A DNA stretch of 64,000 bases from the NCBI GenBank assembly GCA_036429605.1, contig JAVFKD010000016.1, forward strand, positions 1,798,001 to 1,862,000. The letters run 5' to 3'. The DNA is from Cladobotryum mycophilum (Eukaryota > Ascomycota > Sordariomycetes > Hypocreales > Hypocreaceae). Shown here piece after piece: positions 50,919-62,198 of this stretch. A program made the translations under genes and the position numbers. Position 1 is the first letter of the stretch, and every line of letters begins with the position of its first letter. A model generated the notes under the pieces. It had not been told where the DNA came from and ran no database searches. It was given only the letters and a program-made list of their open reading frames with translations.

Positions 50919-53112
50919 CTACTGTGAGTAGTAGACCATGCCTGGCGCAGGTTGAGGATAGTAGAAGCCATCCGGGCTCGGTGTCACCATTCCGCCCATC
51001 CCCATGACGCTGGGCTGGTAACTCTGTGATGCAGGGTACGGCGGGTATGCGTTGACCGAGGGGATCTGAGACGCATCATAGTAGTATACCATACCGTTGA
51101 CTTCCTGAGCCACCAGATTCGGGTTTGACGGGGCCGGTGGACCATTCATTACTGGCTCCGGTTGATTCTGAGGCGTATAGCTGCCGGGCATTGCATGCTG
51201 TGCCTGTGGAACAAAAGTGGGAACCCCAGCGGAGCCGGTCATGTTAGGGCCGGGATAGTTTGGCGGGTAGTAGTATCCCTGCTGAGGCGGTGCCTGATAT
51301 TGTTGCTGGTGATTGTAGAATGTCGGCTGGCTATAAGCGTTGGGCTGGAAGGGTGCAGCGTGGATAGCTCGCTCAGGAATTTGGGACAAGGGAGTTCCAG
51401 TCGAGACTTGAGATGGGTACGACGGCCTACGTGCATGGGGCTCTTGATATCCATTGGCAATCTGCATGGGAACCTGCTGGTGGAAGGCCTGATGGAAGGC
51501 AGGGGGCCCTTGTGTCAGAGTTGGGGACTCGATATCTGCGACCGAAATGTTCTTTTGTGGGCGAGGCTGGTGCATTGGTATCGATGCTGGTCGGTTCTCC
51601 TGGAAGGCAGGTTTCTGTGGGAGTGGGTGCGTCTGTGGTTGGGGAATATCGTTGATTGAAGGCGCCTGAGCATTTGCTAGCATCTCTGCCTGGCCGGTCG
51701 CCTCAAGAGGACCGGCTACGGGAGCATCCTGCCGAGGAACGGGAGGGAGGCGGACCACAGGCCTGTTATCAACTTGAGGTACAGGCCGGGAAACAATGGA
51801 CCCGGTAGGCGAGAACATTGGCTCACGATCGTGCACAATTGATGACCGACGACTAACGGCCGCGCTGGGTGAGTACACGCTTCCGCCGTAGTAGCTTCCA
51901 CCAAAGACACTGGTCCTTCTTGAAAATCCGCCTACAGAGCCCCAAGCAGACCGGGGCTTACCTCGAATACGTTGCTGATTGGGGCGCATTGCACGAGGAA
52001 TAAATGTGAATGACCGATCCGTGGCGGGATAAATGTAGCGTGGTGGGTGTTCGGGGAGAGAGATGCGCACGGGTTTGTCTCTGCGAAGGGGTGGTCGATG
52101 ATCTGGCAACTTGGTATACTGCTTGACTGGAATACCAGCGAAAGTAGCGGGAGCCTTGGAGTTGGGAAGGACAACGCGGACCTGGGCATTGCCAATATGC
52201 TTTTCAGTCGACAGCGTTCTATTAATTGGCGTTTCACTTATCTCGCAGGTCGGAATGAAGCCATTGCCATTGGGTGGGCCTTCATCGTTTGGCATTTGTC
52301 GAGGTCGTCGTGGAGTCGGGTCGGCGACAGTCTCATGCATGTCATGGGTCCATGGTGAACTAGTTGTCGGGTCCCCAGCCGGATGGTGCATATGGCTAGA
52401 AGATGGAATTAGTAAAAGCAAGAATATCTACGGGAGGATCGGTTGCAAGTAATGCTTACCTCATTGGAGCAAATGGGCCCCCAACACCACCACGGCCACC
52501 ACCTCTACCCCGACCTCTTCCGAACGGCCTGAAGCCATTCGCGGCCGGCCCCGGATGCCGATGATCATGCATGAAAAACGACCCCCGGTTAGGCACAAAG
52601 GCTGGGTCCTCATCCCTCCGACGTTTGTAATCCTCATGCTCCTGACGGCGGCGATTTCCCTGTGCCTCTGGAGGCAGCTGTCTTGTGGCGGATGAAGAGC
52701 TGACTATGACAGGTGCTGAGGGTGACTTGGGTGGCGACACCACCTCATCAAAACGCATCTCCTCTGATGGAGATGCCTGATCCGCGAGAGACATGCCCTG
52801 CAGCATCAGTTCTGTATCCGACACCGACTTTTTTGCATCAGCTTGAGCACTGAGCTTGGATTTACGATGACCAGTTCCCTTGACGGTTCCGTTGGCCGAC
52901 TTCCTTGTGTTTGGAGATGTAGGCGAAGCCTCATCGATATTGCTGGTATCGCTGTCATCGGCAGCATCCTGATCATCACTGATAACTGAGCCTTCGGTCA
53001 GGGAGTCGTCGTCCATATCAAGCGCCTCCGGACGACCCTCATCGTCGCCCTCGTCTTCGACTCGGCGTCGTTGGCCGATGACCTTTCTGCGTCGGGGAGC
53101 AGCAGCAGCCAT
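50919..53112 (-). CDS. Barentsz/CASC3-type protein with Btz domain
   Basis: The Btz (CASC3/MLN51) domain clamps eIF4AIII and RNA in the exon junction complex, linking splicing to mRNA localisation and decay. Exons 53112-52460 and 52395-50919 (64-nt intron, donor GTAAGC); 709 aa. The start MAAAAPRRRKVIGQRRR is basic. An acidic, Ser/Asp-rich region follows, then the Btz core at about residues 153-188 (RRQEHEDYKRRRDEDPAF, then VPNRGSFFMHD). An RGG-like stretch (GRGRGRGGGRGG) lies at about 198-209. The remainder is a low-complexity Pro/Gln/Tyr-rich tail with repeated YYP/YPP and NGY elements, ending in GMVYYSQ. The two exons join in frame as MSHMHHPAGD. The tail is unlike the metazoan protein. 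Domain call strong; EJC membership in this fungus is inferred. Confidence 0.85.
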
Positions 53113-56090
53113 GGCGGTGTTTTAGTCGACTTCAACAAGAGACGATTAGACGGCAGACGGATGGGGCGTCGGGGGACGGGGGATGCTGTAGCGGCGCAAG
53201 CAAACCATGCGATAGCGACCTGCAGTTGGATGGAGGAGAGTTCGAGGGGAACAAAGGACGACGGTAGGTCAGAGGGAGTAGCCTAACCCGTCCTGCGGTG
53301 CCAGACAAGGTAGGTAGAGGTAGAGGTAGAGTGAGTGAGAGGAGGGAGCAGACAGAGAACAGAACAAAAAAAAAAAAACTAGAAACAAGAAAGGCTCAAT
53401 CCCAAAAAAGAACAGGTTGGGACTAGATGACAGACAACCCAAAAAAGGAAAAACGTAGCAAGGTAGTCCTCTCGCACCTCTGCGATGATCCAAGAGCCGG
53501 GGGCGGCGAGTGATGAGGAGGTCGTGATGGTGGATTGGATGGAATGGAATGGAGAGACGGGAAGATTTGACGAAGGTGAATCAGGTCCCCCAAAAAAAAA
53601 AGTGTTGGCTCTGGCTTGGCTTGACCTGGCTTGTGAGAGGAGTGAGTAGTCTAGTAGGTCGTAGTAGGTACTCTGTAGGGTGGCCAGCTTCCATCCATGC
53701 CAGCCTAGCCTAGTCCAGCCCAATCTACAAGTACAACTACTTGTATGTATGGTGGATGTGATGCCCACTGAGACAGGGCTCTCCCCTCTCCCTCCACCCA
53801 CTGCTAAACGGGGCTGCTAAAGAGGTACGAGAACCTCAGGCCACGTTCTTGTGTTCCCTCACGTACCTCGTCGCTCCATATTTTATGAGAAGTGACTTTA
53901 TGACATCCATGACAACACCCATACATACCTAGTAGGTATCAGCCCCGGAGCTTCTTTCGCTTTTACTGTCAAACAACAGCAGCAGTGTATTACAGGCAGC
54001 CGTTCAACTGTGTTCTCAACCTGCCAGGTCATCATTCCGGGGATGGTCCCGGGGGTGGTTCCAGGTCCAGTACCTCTTGCTCCAGGGTTCCTTTCAGAAG
54101 CTCTTCCTTCCCCGCTCCCCGCTCCCGAACAATAGCCAGGAGCATGGATCCATACCTGTCTAGACTCTCACTCCGCAACACCCATGTCCATCATCATCAT
54201 CAACATTGGACGACTTTGGACCTTGTTAATGGCATCAAGCAAACACGATGGCCGTTGGCTGAACCACATAAGCTTGAAAATCTTGGACGCACCCGACCCG
54301 TGGCGCATGCTTTGCGGATCCAAGCAAGCAAACAGACAAGCAAATAAGCTAGTCAGCCATACAATCCTCCCCCTCTCCCTCCCCTCCCTTCTCCTCTCTA
54401 TTGAACCGATTGCGCCAGCCTATCTATCCATCAGCTTCTACGCCGTATGGACGCATTCATATGCGCTGCGGCTTGGTTAGCTGCACGGCGATATCGGTTT
54501 GCCATGATGACCCCTCACTTGTGCATGCACGCACTGGAGCAAGGTAGGTAGGTAGGGTTGCAAAATGCAGATACCACATTGATTCATTCCTCAGTTAGTC
54601 AAGTCCTCAACCGATTGTTTTACCTTGCAACCAGTCCTTCAGTGCTTGCATCACCAACCATGCACCCGACAAACGGCTTTGTTACCAAGTATCGCCTCTA
54701 CTCAAAGATCATGTCACCCCATAGCAGTGTGAAACTCATTCAATATTGACCAAAAACGGAAAAAATATGTGTCAATCAATTTCACATGCAGCCCGGCTTA
54801 ATGGAACGGTGACCAACCGTGCCATGTAAGGGATAAAAACATTGCCAGCGTACCCATGATACAATCTATGGAAATTCCAAGAACAAAAGAGATGATGGGC
54901 AATAAGGTGAATGATAAGCAATAGAAACTATAAACAAAAGGAGGGATGGAAGTCGAGTCCTTCATCCACACGGCAATGGAATGTCCTCTCCCTTGTGTGT
55001 GCCAATGCTTTATCCGAGGTGGCTTGTGTTGAGCTTGATCGAACCTCCAGGTGTCGCTCAATTAATGGTCAGCTAGGAATCCGAGTCTTATGCAGATGTA
55101 GTCGAACCTTGTGTGGAAAACTCACCCAGCACTCGGATAATGTGGCAGCTAACTCATGCTTGATGATGAACGATTTCATCATGCCAAATATGTTATAGTC
55201 ATGCTGTCAAGTTTAAAGACGTACAAGAAGTGACCAAGCTCTCCATAACCTCCTATTCGATTCACTGCACCTCGGATATGAGCCTGTGGGAGTACAGATT
55301 CAATGCAATGACACTATACTCGGTACTCGAGGACTTTATCTCCGGCTCTTCTATTTGAATGTAGTTAAAATAGCTAAATTATAGGGTAGGTAAGCTGATC
55401 GATGTGGAGGCAGCCAATGCAATGTACGGATTATATAGCAATTTCAGTGTTCAGGCCGAGAAATTGATAAAGATATATATCTTGGTGTAACAGCTCCTGA
55501 TTGCTTCGGTGAATTAGAGGCCAATTATTAATATGAGATACGGGACGTGTTGCCTAACTCATGAAGAATGAGGCGATGACCCTTTCTTTCATGTGCTGTT
55601 CCCACTTGTTGGGATTCTATAGCTTCCAGACTTTTTTATCGGCATATCGAACATGCCTGATTGAATTATAGAGAGACTATTTCTTGATAATAATCTAATA
55701 TGGAATTGAGATATTCTGGAGAGGATGAAAGACTTAGATGCTTGTCTTTCCACGGATGGATTGTATGTATAGAGCAGAGCAGAGCAGAGCAGAGCAGTCT
55801 TGCTACTGACTGACAGGGTTAAATGCGATAGGTACGTACCTCGTCGACGACAAGTGAAGATTGATGACGTTTAGCTCACGCTTGTCGACACCAAGACGCA
55901 GGTACTCCGTACCTACCGAGACAGTGCCGTCCTTTTGATAGACGCCAGCTTCTAAAAGCAAGGCGAGGGCAACTTGCCGTCTTGTTTCCCTGAAGAAACG
56001 AATACTGGCCATGAGACTTTTTATTCCTTCATCACGATATCATTAAGGGCTTCGTTCGATTCTCCACCGCCGCCAGAACGACCCCGCACG
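53113..56090. other. 3-kb divergent spacer between the Btz gene and the SAC phosphatase gene
   Basis: Upstream region of two divergent genes. The part near 54700-55800 is AT-rich. A GAGCA/CAGAG pentamer array lies at about 55771-55797, and one TACTCCGTA motif at 55913-55921. The 69-codon minus frame 55803-56012, which starts 78 bases from the SAC start on the other strand, is open but unrecognised and I leave it uncalled. Confidence 0.6.
55771..55797. repeat. AGAGC pentanucleotide tandem array
   Basis: About five perfect copies of the unit AGAGC in the spacer upstream of the SAC phosphatase gene. Confidence 0.9.
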
Positions 56091-59038
56091 ATGCCTGGAA
56101 TCGCGCGCAAGGTCCTCATCTTCGCGGCTGTTGATGGTCTTTTAGTCCAGCCACTTTCATCTAAAGGCCAAAAGCCATTCCAGCCAGTGAGAATCAAGTA
56201 TGGAACTGGCCTAATCTCACCAGCAACCAGAGATCAAGTTCCGAGCTCTACGGAAACGGACTCTTGGTTTGAAGCTCTCGGCGTCATAGGTGAGTCCGCG
56301 CTCGGGTCTCCATCCACTTCTACCTATGCGAACTGGACGCTGAGCGGTCTGAGCCAGGTTTGATAACTGTATCACGGCTCACTTACTTGATCACAATTAC
56401 CCGCCGTGAGCAGGTTGCCCAAATCTTTGGACATCCCATCTATGTCGTCACCCAAGTTGCTGTTACACCCTGCTCGTCCAAGGGCGATGCCGAGGAATCT
56501 ATACAAAAGACTGTAGTTCAACTGCGGACACAAGCTCCTCACTCTTCAAGCGAGGATGTAGAAAGTAGTGATGAAGAGGCCGAAGTACCGGAAGTGATAA
56601 TTGATGAAGTGGATGATGCGGTTGCAAAAGACGCAAACGCTCTGTCAGAATTGGCTAGAAGCAGTGTTGCCGAAGACGTCATCCGTAAGAAAGGGACGTA
56701 TGGGAGGTTTGCGCAACGATGGTTTAGCAAGAGCGGATGGGCGGTTGATCAGAGGCGAACGCTAGGACTGAGCAACTCGCCAACGACGACGAGTCCTCCG
56801 ACTACTGAACCCACGACCCCTTCTCTAGGGGGCGAGGATACCCCTACAGGAGATGAAAATGATGCCCCTCAAATCCCTGTATCAACGTTACTACCAAAAC
56901 TACTACGAACTATACAGGTTCTGCTTGGCTCCTCACGAAGCTTCTACTTCTCATACGATGTGGATATCACGCGGAGCATGGCGAGCAAAGCATCAGCCCC
57001 ACATGCTGATACTCCCCTCTATGCTCAAGTTGACAGCATTTTCTTTTGGAACCGTCACATTCTTCAACCTTTTCTGGAAGCTGGCCATGAGCCTTTAGCA
57101 CTGCCTCTCATGCAAGGATTCATAGGCCAAAAGACGTTCGTGGTGGATTCTCAGCCACCGCAGGTGGACGACCCGTCTGCCGAGTCTGTTGAACTGTCGG
57201 ATCTTTCACCACCGCTGTCACCCTCCACAACCCCTCCGCCAGGAGCAACGAGAGAGATTGATCATCTTCGGCCGTCTGAGAAGAGATACCAGATTACACT
57301 AATATCTCGTCGGTCTACTAAGAGAGCAGGGCTGCGATACCTACGTCGCGGTATAGACGAAGACGGCTTCGCTGCCAATTCAGTTGAGACGGAGCAGATA
57401 CTCTCATCTCCTACATGGGATGGCTTGCCTATATACTCCTTTCTGCAAATCAGAGGCAGTATCCCCTTGTTTTTCACGCAGTCTGCATATTCCTTGAAAC
57501 CGGTGCCCGTTTTACAGCATTCGGAAGAGGCAAACTACAAGGCTTCCAAGACGCATTTTGAGAGGTTATCGAGAAACTATGGAGAATTGCAAGTCGTTAA
57601 TCTAGTTGAAAAGCACGGCGTTGAGGAGCCTATAGGTTCACAATACCAGAAGACGGTTGAGCGCCTAAACAGCGAGCTGAGGGACGAAGCAAAGATATCC
57701 TTTGAGTGGTTTGACTTTCACCACGTTTGTCGCGGCATGAAGTTTGAAAACGTGAGCGTTCTGTTGTCACTCTTAAAAGACCAAATAGAGAGTCTTGGAA
57801 GCACGGTACAAAAAGAAGGCACCATAGTTGAGAAGCAAAAGGGCGTTTTTCGAACAAATTGCATGGACTGCCTGGATCGAACCAATGTCTGCCAGAGCTC
57901 GTTTGCGAAACATATGCTTGACTGGCAGCTGAGGCAAGAAGGTATCGATATGACTGCACAATTGGATCAGGAAACTGCTTGGTTCAACATCCTATGGGCT
58001 GATAACGGTGATGCGGTGTCCAAGCAGTATGCCTCTACTGCTGCCATGAAAGGAGATTATACGAGGACAAGAAAGAGGGACTATCGCGGGGCGTTGAATG
58101 ATCTCGGATTATCCGTGGCGCGACTATACAGCGGGTAGGTTTCCTGATGCTTCACACTGTAAAATGTACTAATACTCCGTAGCATGGTCAATGACTACTT
58201 CAGTCAAGCAGCCATAGATTTCCTCCTTGGAAATGTCACGGCCAAGGTGTTTGATGAGTTTGAGGCCGACATGATGACAAAAGACCCTGCTGTCTCTATC
58301 GGAAAGATGCGAGAACGTGCCATCGAACTCTGCCAGAAGCGAGTCGTGGCCGATGCTAGCGAGGATATTCATGGCGGCTGGGTTCTCATTAGCCCACACA
58401 CTGCCGATGTCGTCAAGTCTTGGTCTATGGAAGACGTCGTTCTTCTGCTGACGGATGCCGCCGTGTATCTGTGCCGCTTTAACTGGGATCTGGACAAGGT
58501 GTCATCGTTTGAGCGAGTGAGTTTGGCAAGTATCACGAATATTAAGCTGGGAACGTACATCACGTCGACCGTCTCGCCATCACACATGGATGAGGCGAGA
58601 AATGTAGGGTTTGTGGTTACATACCAGCCAGGCAAGAGCGATATCCGGAGGACAAACACCCGAACGCTTTCCACTAGGGGAGACATTGCTCCGAGTTCAG
58701 CGCCTAATAGCGATGATGGCCGTTCCACTGGACTGGTCGGCATACTCTCCGGAAAACCCAAGCAGCCGACTATTCGCAAACTCGCCTTCAAGGCCCCGTA
58801 TATAGATTCCTCGAGACCGGTGATTGGGGCAGGGCCGCAGCAGACGGAAATGGAACAAGTCATCACTATATGCTCCGAGATTGAGCGTCTGGCGTTTGAG
58901 AGGCAGCTACTGAAGCAGGGGGAAGAGAAGAAGAGTCTTATTGAGAAGGACGATATCATATCGTTGGATGTGGCGAAGAAGAGCACGGGCTTGCTTGAGC
59001 AGCTGGGTCATTCGCTCAAGAAGTTGGTGTGGGCGTAA
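56091..59038 (+). CDS. SAC-domain phosphoinositide phosphatase with hSac2 domain (Sac2/INPP5F-like)
   Basis: Sac2-type enzymes remove phosphate from phosphatidylinositol phosphates on endosomal or Golgi membranes. Exons 56091-56289, 56358-58134, 58183-59038; introns of 68 and 48 nt, both in frame; 943 aa. The N-terminal SAC domain reads LGVIGLITVSRLTYLI across the first splice, then GHPIYVVTQVAVTPC. A Ser/Glu/Pro-rich insert lies at about residues 100-220. The catalytic loop RTNCMDCLDRTN fits CX5R(T), with Cys568 and Arg574, so the enzyme should be active. Downstream, DYFSQAAIDFLLGNVT and the region around GGWVLISPHTADVVKSW match the SAC tail and hSac2 domain. The second intron ends in the recurrent motif TACTCCGTA plus G. 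It converges on bmt6, with 159 bases between the stop codons. The split between Sac2-like and other SAC subfamilies rests on the hSac2 part. Confidence 0.9.
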
Positions 59039-59197
59039 AAATTCCTACTACTACTACTTTTTTCTCTTTCTTTTCACTCTTGTGAACATAATTACATACG
59101 GACATGCTTGTCTTTTTTCTTTTTTCTTTCTCTTTTTCTTTTTGGTCTTTGATTAGAGAAGCATCGACTTAATTTTCTCCTAGGTAGATTATTCAAT

Positions 59198-60369
59198 TCA
59201 CGAGGTATTCTTTTCTATCCTGTACAAGTGCATCTGATACCGCATGTTTTCCAACTGAATCGGGTACGACAGCCCCTCCGGCAGGCGGAACCAGATGGAC
59301 TCCTGCGACTCGAGCTTGTCCCACTTGTAGCCCCGATCCGCGGCTTTGGTCTCGAGGAGGGTGTGGTCGAGGAGCCATTGCATGGGGTACTTTTTCTTCT
59401 CTTTGCCGACGGCGGCCTCGGAGTAGCTGCCCGGGCTGTCTACCACGAGGAGGAGGCTGCCGTGCGGGAGCGCCTCGCCCAGGGACTTGAGGAAGTTTGT
59501 GGTTTTGCCGATGCCGCCGTTTGTGTAGAGCTCGTTGAGCGTGAATAGCAAGGTGACGAGTAAGGGCTCTGTGCCGACCGCTTGGGCCAATGTATCACCA
59601 TCCAGGGTCAGGATATCCGTCTGGGAAAAGGTGACGGCGATGCGCGCCTCGTCGAGGAGGGACGTGTTGGCTGCCCTGACGGCGGCGGAGGCGTACCTTG
59701 ATAGGGGCGGGGGGAGGTGATGTGGGATTGGAGGAGGGATGTGACCTGGGACCAGGGGGCGGAGTCGAGGAGGGTAAGGGAGCCGCTGGCGTTTGTGGCG
59801 TGGAGGTGGGAGGCGAAGGCTACGTGCTCTGCTGCGCAGCCTCCGATGGAGAGCATTTTGATTTTCTTGCCTGGGTTTGGGGTTGAGATTTGGTCGTTGT
59901 CCTGAGTAGCCGTTCTAGTAGACTCATCCGCCTCAGTTTCCTCCTCATCATCACCCTCATCCTTGGGTTCTGCGTCATCATCACCACCAGGCGCAGACAT
60001 GTCATCCACGTACCCCCCAATACTCTCCAACACAGACGCATAGCAAAGCGCCCTCGTGGGGCTCCACCTCGCGGCGTACGTCTGCAGGTAATCCTCCCTC
60101 CCGAAAGCGGCGTCAAAGTCCCTGTTGAAGAGTGCCTGCTTGATCTCCTGCAGGAGTGGGTAGAACTCATTCGACGCCAGGACGTCGGCGAAGGCGTCGG
60201 AGAAGAGATTCAGGAGGCGTTGTTGGTCTTTGAGGTCTTCTGGGCTGACAGTGGTGGTGGTGGTGTCTTGTGTAGCAATGACAGCATCTTCAGGCTGTGG
60301 TTTGGCTTTTGACTGCTGTGAATTTGAAGACTTGGAGGAAGACTTGTTGGGGTGATGTTTTTTGGCCAT
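59198..60369 (-). CDS. bmt6: 25S rRNA (uridine-N3) methyltransferase, Bmt6 type (frame broken at a G run)
   Basis: Bmt6 methylates U2843 (N3) of 25S rRNA in yeast and acts in the nucleolus with S-adenosylmethionine. A single exon starts MAKKHHPNKSSSKSSNSQQS, a Lys/Ser-rich N-terminus. Conserved blocks follow: RLLNLFSDAFADVL, RALCYASVLESIGGYVDD, an acidic insert, the SAM-binding motif region GKKIKMLSIGGCAAEHVAF, LFTLNELYTNGGIGKTTNFL, GSLLLVVDSPGSYSEA and the C-terminal WLLDHTLLE. Near residue 219 the frame breaks at a G6 run (59709-59714). One added base joins HITSPP to PLSRYASAAVRAANTSLLDE, in frame through to the stop at 59198-59200, giving 390 aa, close to the family size. Assignment to Bmt6 rather than Bmt5 is likely but not proved. 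Confidence 0.85.
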
Positions 60370-60897
60370 TGCTTGAGAATGAATCTGGTTGATTTCTATT
60401 AAAAATGAATTTATTTGTCTCTTTTTATTTGGTGAGAATTGTTTTGACTGGGCGCTTGTGCTGAAGTTGAAATGGAGTGTGTGTGTGTGTGTGTGTGCTT
60501 GGAGAAAATTTCAATGGGCCAGTACCTAATACTATGAATGGAATAATATTTGGTGGTGTTCGTTATAAAGGTTGTGTGGTGTGTCCCGCTATATCTACAT
60601 ACAATCCAGCAAAACACCACTTCTTCAACCAATGTCAACAATTCAACTATACGAGCGCAGTACATTTTATCTCACTTTTTATTTAAATATGTTTTCAGAT
60701 ACCAAAGTAATGGTTGTTCTCCCTTCACGCATTAATATTGCCAAATACCCGGTTAGGTGATCAAAGTGAACAAACACCATGTGCCTCAATATTCCATCAC
60801 TCAAGAAACCATGTCCTTTACAACAACACATTTGAGCATGATACTCTACTACCAATTTTATTTATTTATTTATTTTTATAAAAATTCCATTCTTGAC
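60370..60897. other. Intergenic region between the Dabb gene and bmt6
   Basis: An AT-rich spacer with a GT tract at 60477-60497 and TTTA repeats near 60857-60878. I see no gene. Confidence 0.7.
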
Positions 60898-61437
60898 CTA
60901 AAAGTCTGGGAAAACACCCGGAACAAAGGTAAGCACCTGGAGATGCGCGAGGACTTTGTCGCCCACCGCCGCCAGTGCCAGATGATCGGGATCGTCCTTC
61001 ATGTAATAGTCTCGTGCCTCTTGCGACTCAAACTCGATGACGACGACATGCGTTGCTCCTCCCTGTGAAATAAAAAAAGAATCAGCTTTCGCCATCTTCT
61101 CAATGGAAAATGTGTGGCATTTTGCTTTGTGGAGAGAAGTTTGATCTGCTGACCTGCAACTTTTCCACGCTATGGTCGATTCCGCAAAGCATGGATGTGA
61201 TGTATTGCTTCTTTGTGTCCTGCCATATGCATCTTTCTTTCATGGCCAATAGTCCATCTCGGAACTATGCATTTGCTACGGTTAGTTATGTATGCACTGC
61301 CATAGCTAAAAAGAAAAGAAAGAAAGGAAAGAAAAGAAAGAAAGGAACAAAAAATAGATTCTCCTTACTTCTGCTAGATCTTCCTTTGAGGCATCAGGTT
61401 TAAAGCCAAGAAGGGCGACTTGGTGTACGGAACCCAT
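60898..61437 (-). CDS. Dabb (stress-responsive A/B barrel) domain protein
   Basis: Small dimeric ferredoxin-like alpha/beta barrel; fungal members are mostly uncharacterised and are linked to stress or small-molecule binding. Three exons on the minus strand: 61437-61369, 61264-61154, 61062-60898; 114 aa, the usual single-domain size. It starts MGSVHQVALLGFKPDASKED, continues FRDGLLAMKERCIWQDTKK and CGIDHSVEKLQ, then THVVVIEFESQEARDYYMKD, followed by DPDHLALAAV and a last strand ending VPGVFPDF. This order of strand-helix-strand elements, with the ESQEARDYYxxDPxH block, is characteristic of Dabb. The first two exons are short enough to be missed by ORF scanning; all joins keep frame. No frameshift. 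The substrate is unknown. Confidence 0.88.
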
Positions 61438-61581
61438 GATGCTATGAGCTTGATCAAGATAGATACTCGTACTATGTGTTTATAATGTTTCTGACTGGTT
61501 GAATGAGCAATTATTGTGTAGTAAGAAAAAAGAAATAGTATTGAACTGTGGGTTCATATTCATTATTATATCCATGCCATC

Positions 61582-61613
<32 letters not shown>

Positions 61614-62198
61614 CACCATATACTCCACGCACATCACCGAACCCCCCAGCCATGTCATCTCCATCAAGGCAACAAACCCCGACAACCTCCATGGAAACCA
61701 TAGTAGCAAAACGGTAACAGTAAACCATCCGGCAAGTGGACCAGGTCATCACATGTCTCATTCGTAAATCTCACCATTCAACGAACCAGGTAGTATTATC
61801 ATTGCTGCCAACGTGGTGATGGTGGTGATGGTGGGTGGGATTTATGTCTGAAAAGTCCTAGAGCAAGCCCCTGGCTAGCATTTCCCGACAGGTCTCGGGC
61901 AATCGGGGAACCTGGCACAAATGCGTATAATCAAGCATTTTTAATCGCCGGGATCGAATAGACCCTTTTCCCGTCAGACAAATTCCGTCACCATCATCCT
62001 AATTCTGTCATCACAAAGCCGCTGCTTTGTTGTCCGTCATGCAGGAACGGGAACGAGGTCCGCGGAGATTGTCATCCCTCGCTCCCCAGGACGGCCGGCG
62101 TTGCTGTACCCCTCCATGTTTTTTTTGGTAACTACCTTACGTGTGATGAACATGTCCGTAAGAGCATCAAGTTTGAATAGATTACCATGGTAGACTAT
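61438..62198. other. Intergenic region between the Dabb and CorA genes
   Basis: A spacer with a TA/CA dinucleotide run (about 61580-61612) and GGT repeats near 61815-61837. No gene is supported. Confidence 0.7.

Noticed and set aside
55803..56012. 69-codon minus frame just upstream of the SAC gene
   Set aside because: It is open and has an ATG, but is unrecognised, carries the intergenic TACTCCGTA motif, and no further exons can be joined with confidence.
34151..59714. Programmed ribosomal frameshifting at C/G runs
   Set aside because: The five genes are unrelated, the required shifts differ in sign for at least one, and no slippery heptamer of the known eukaryotic type is present. Sequencing error is the simpler reading.
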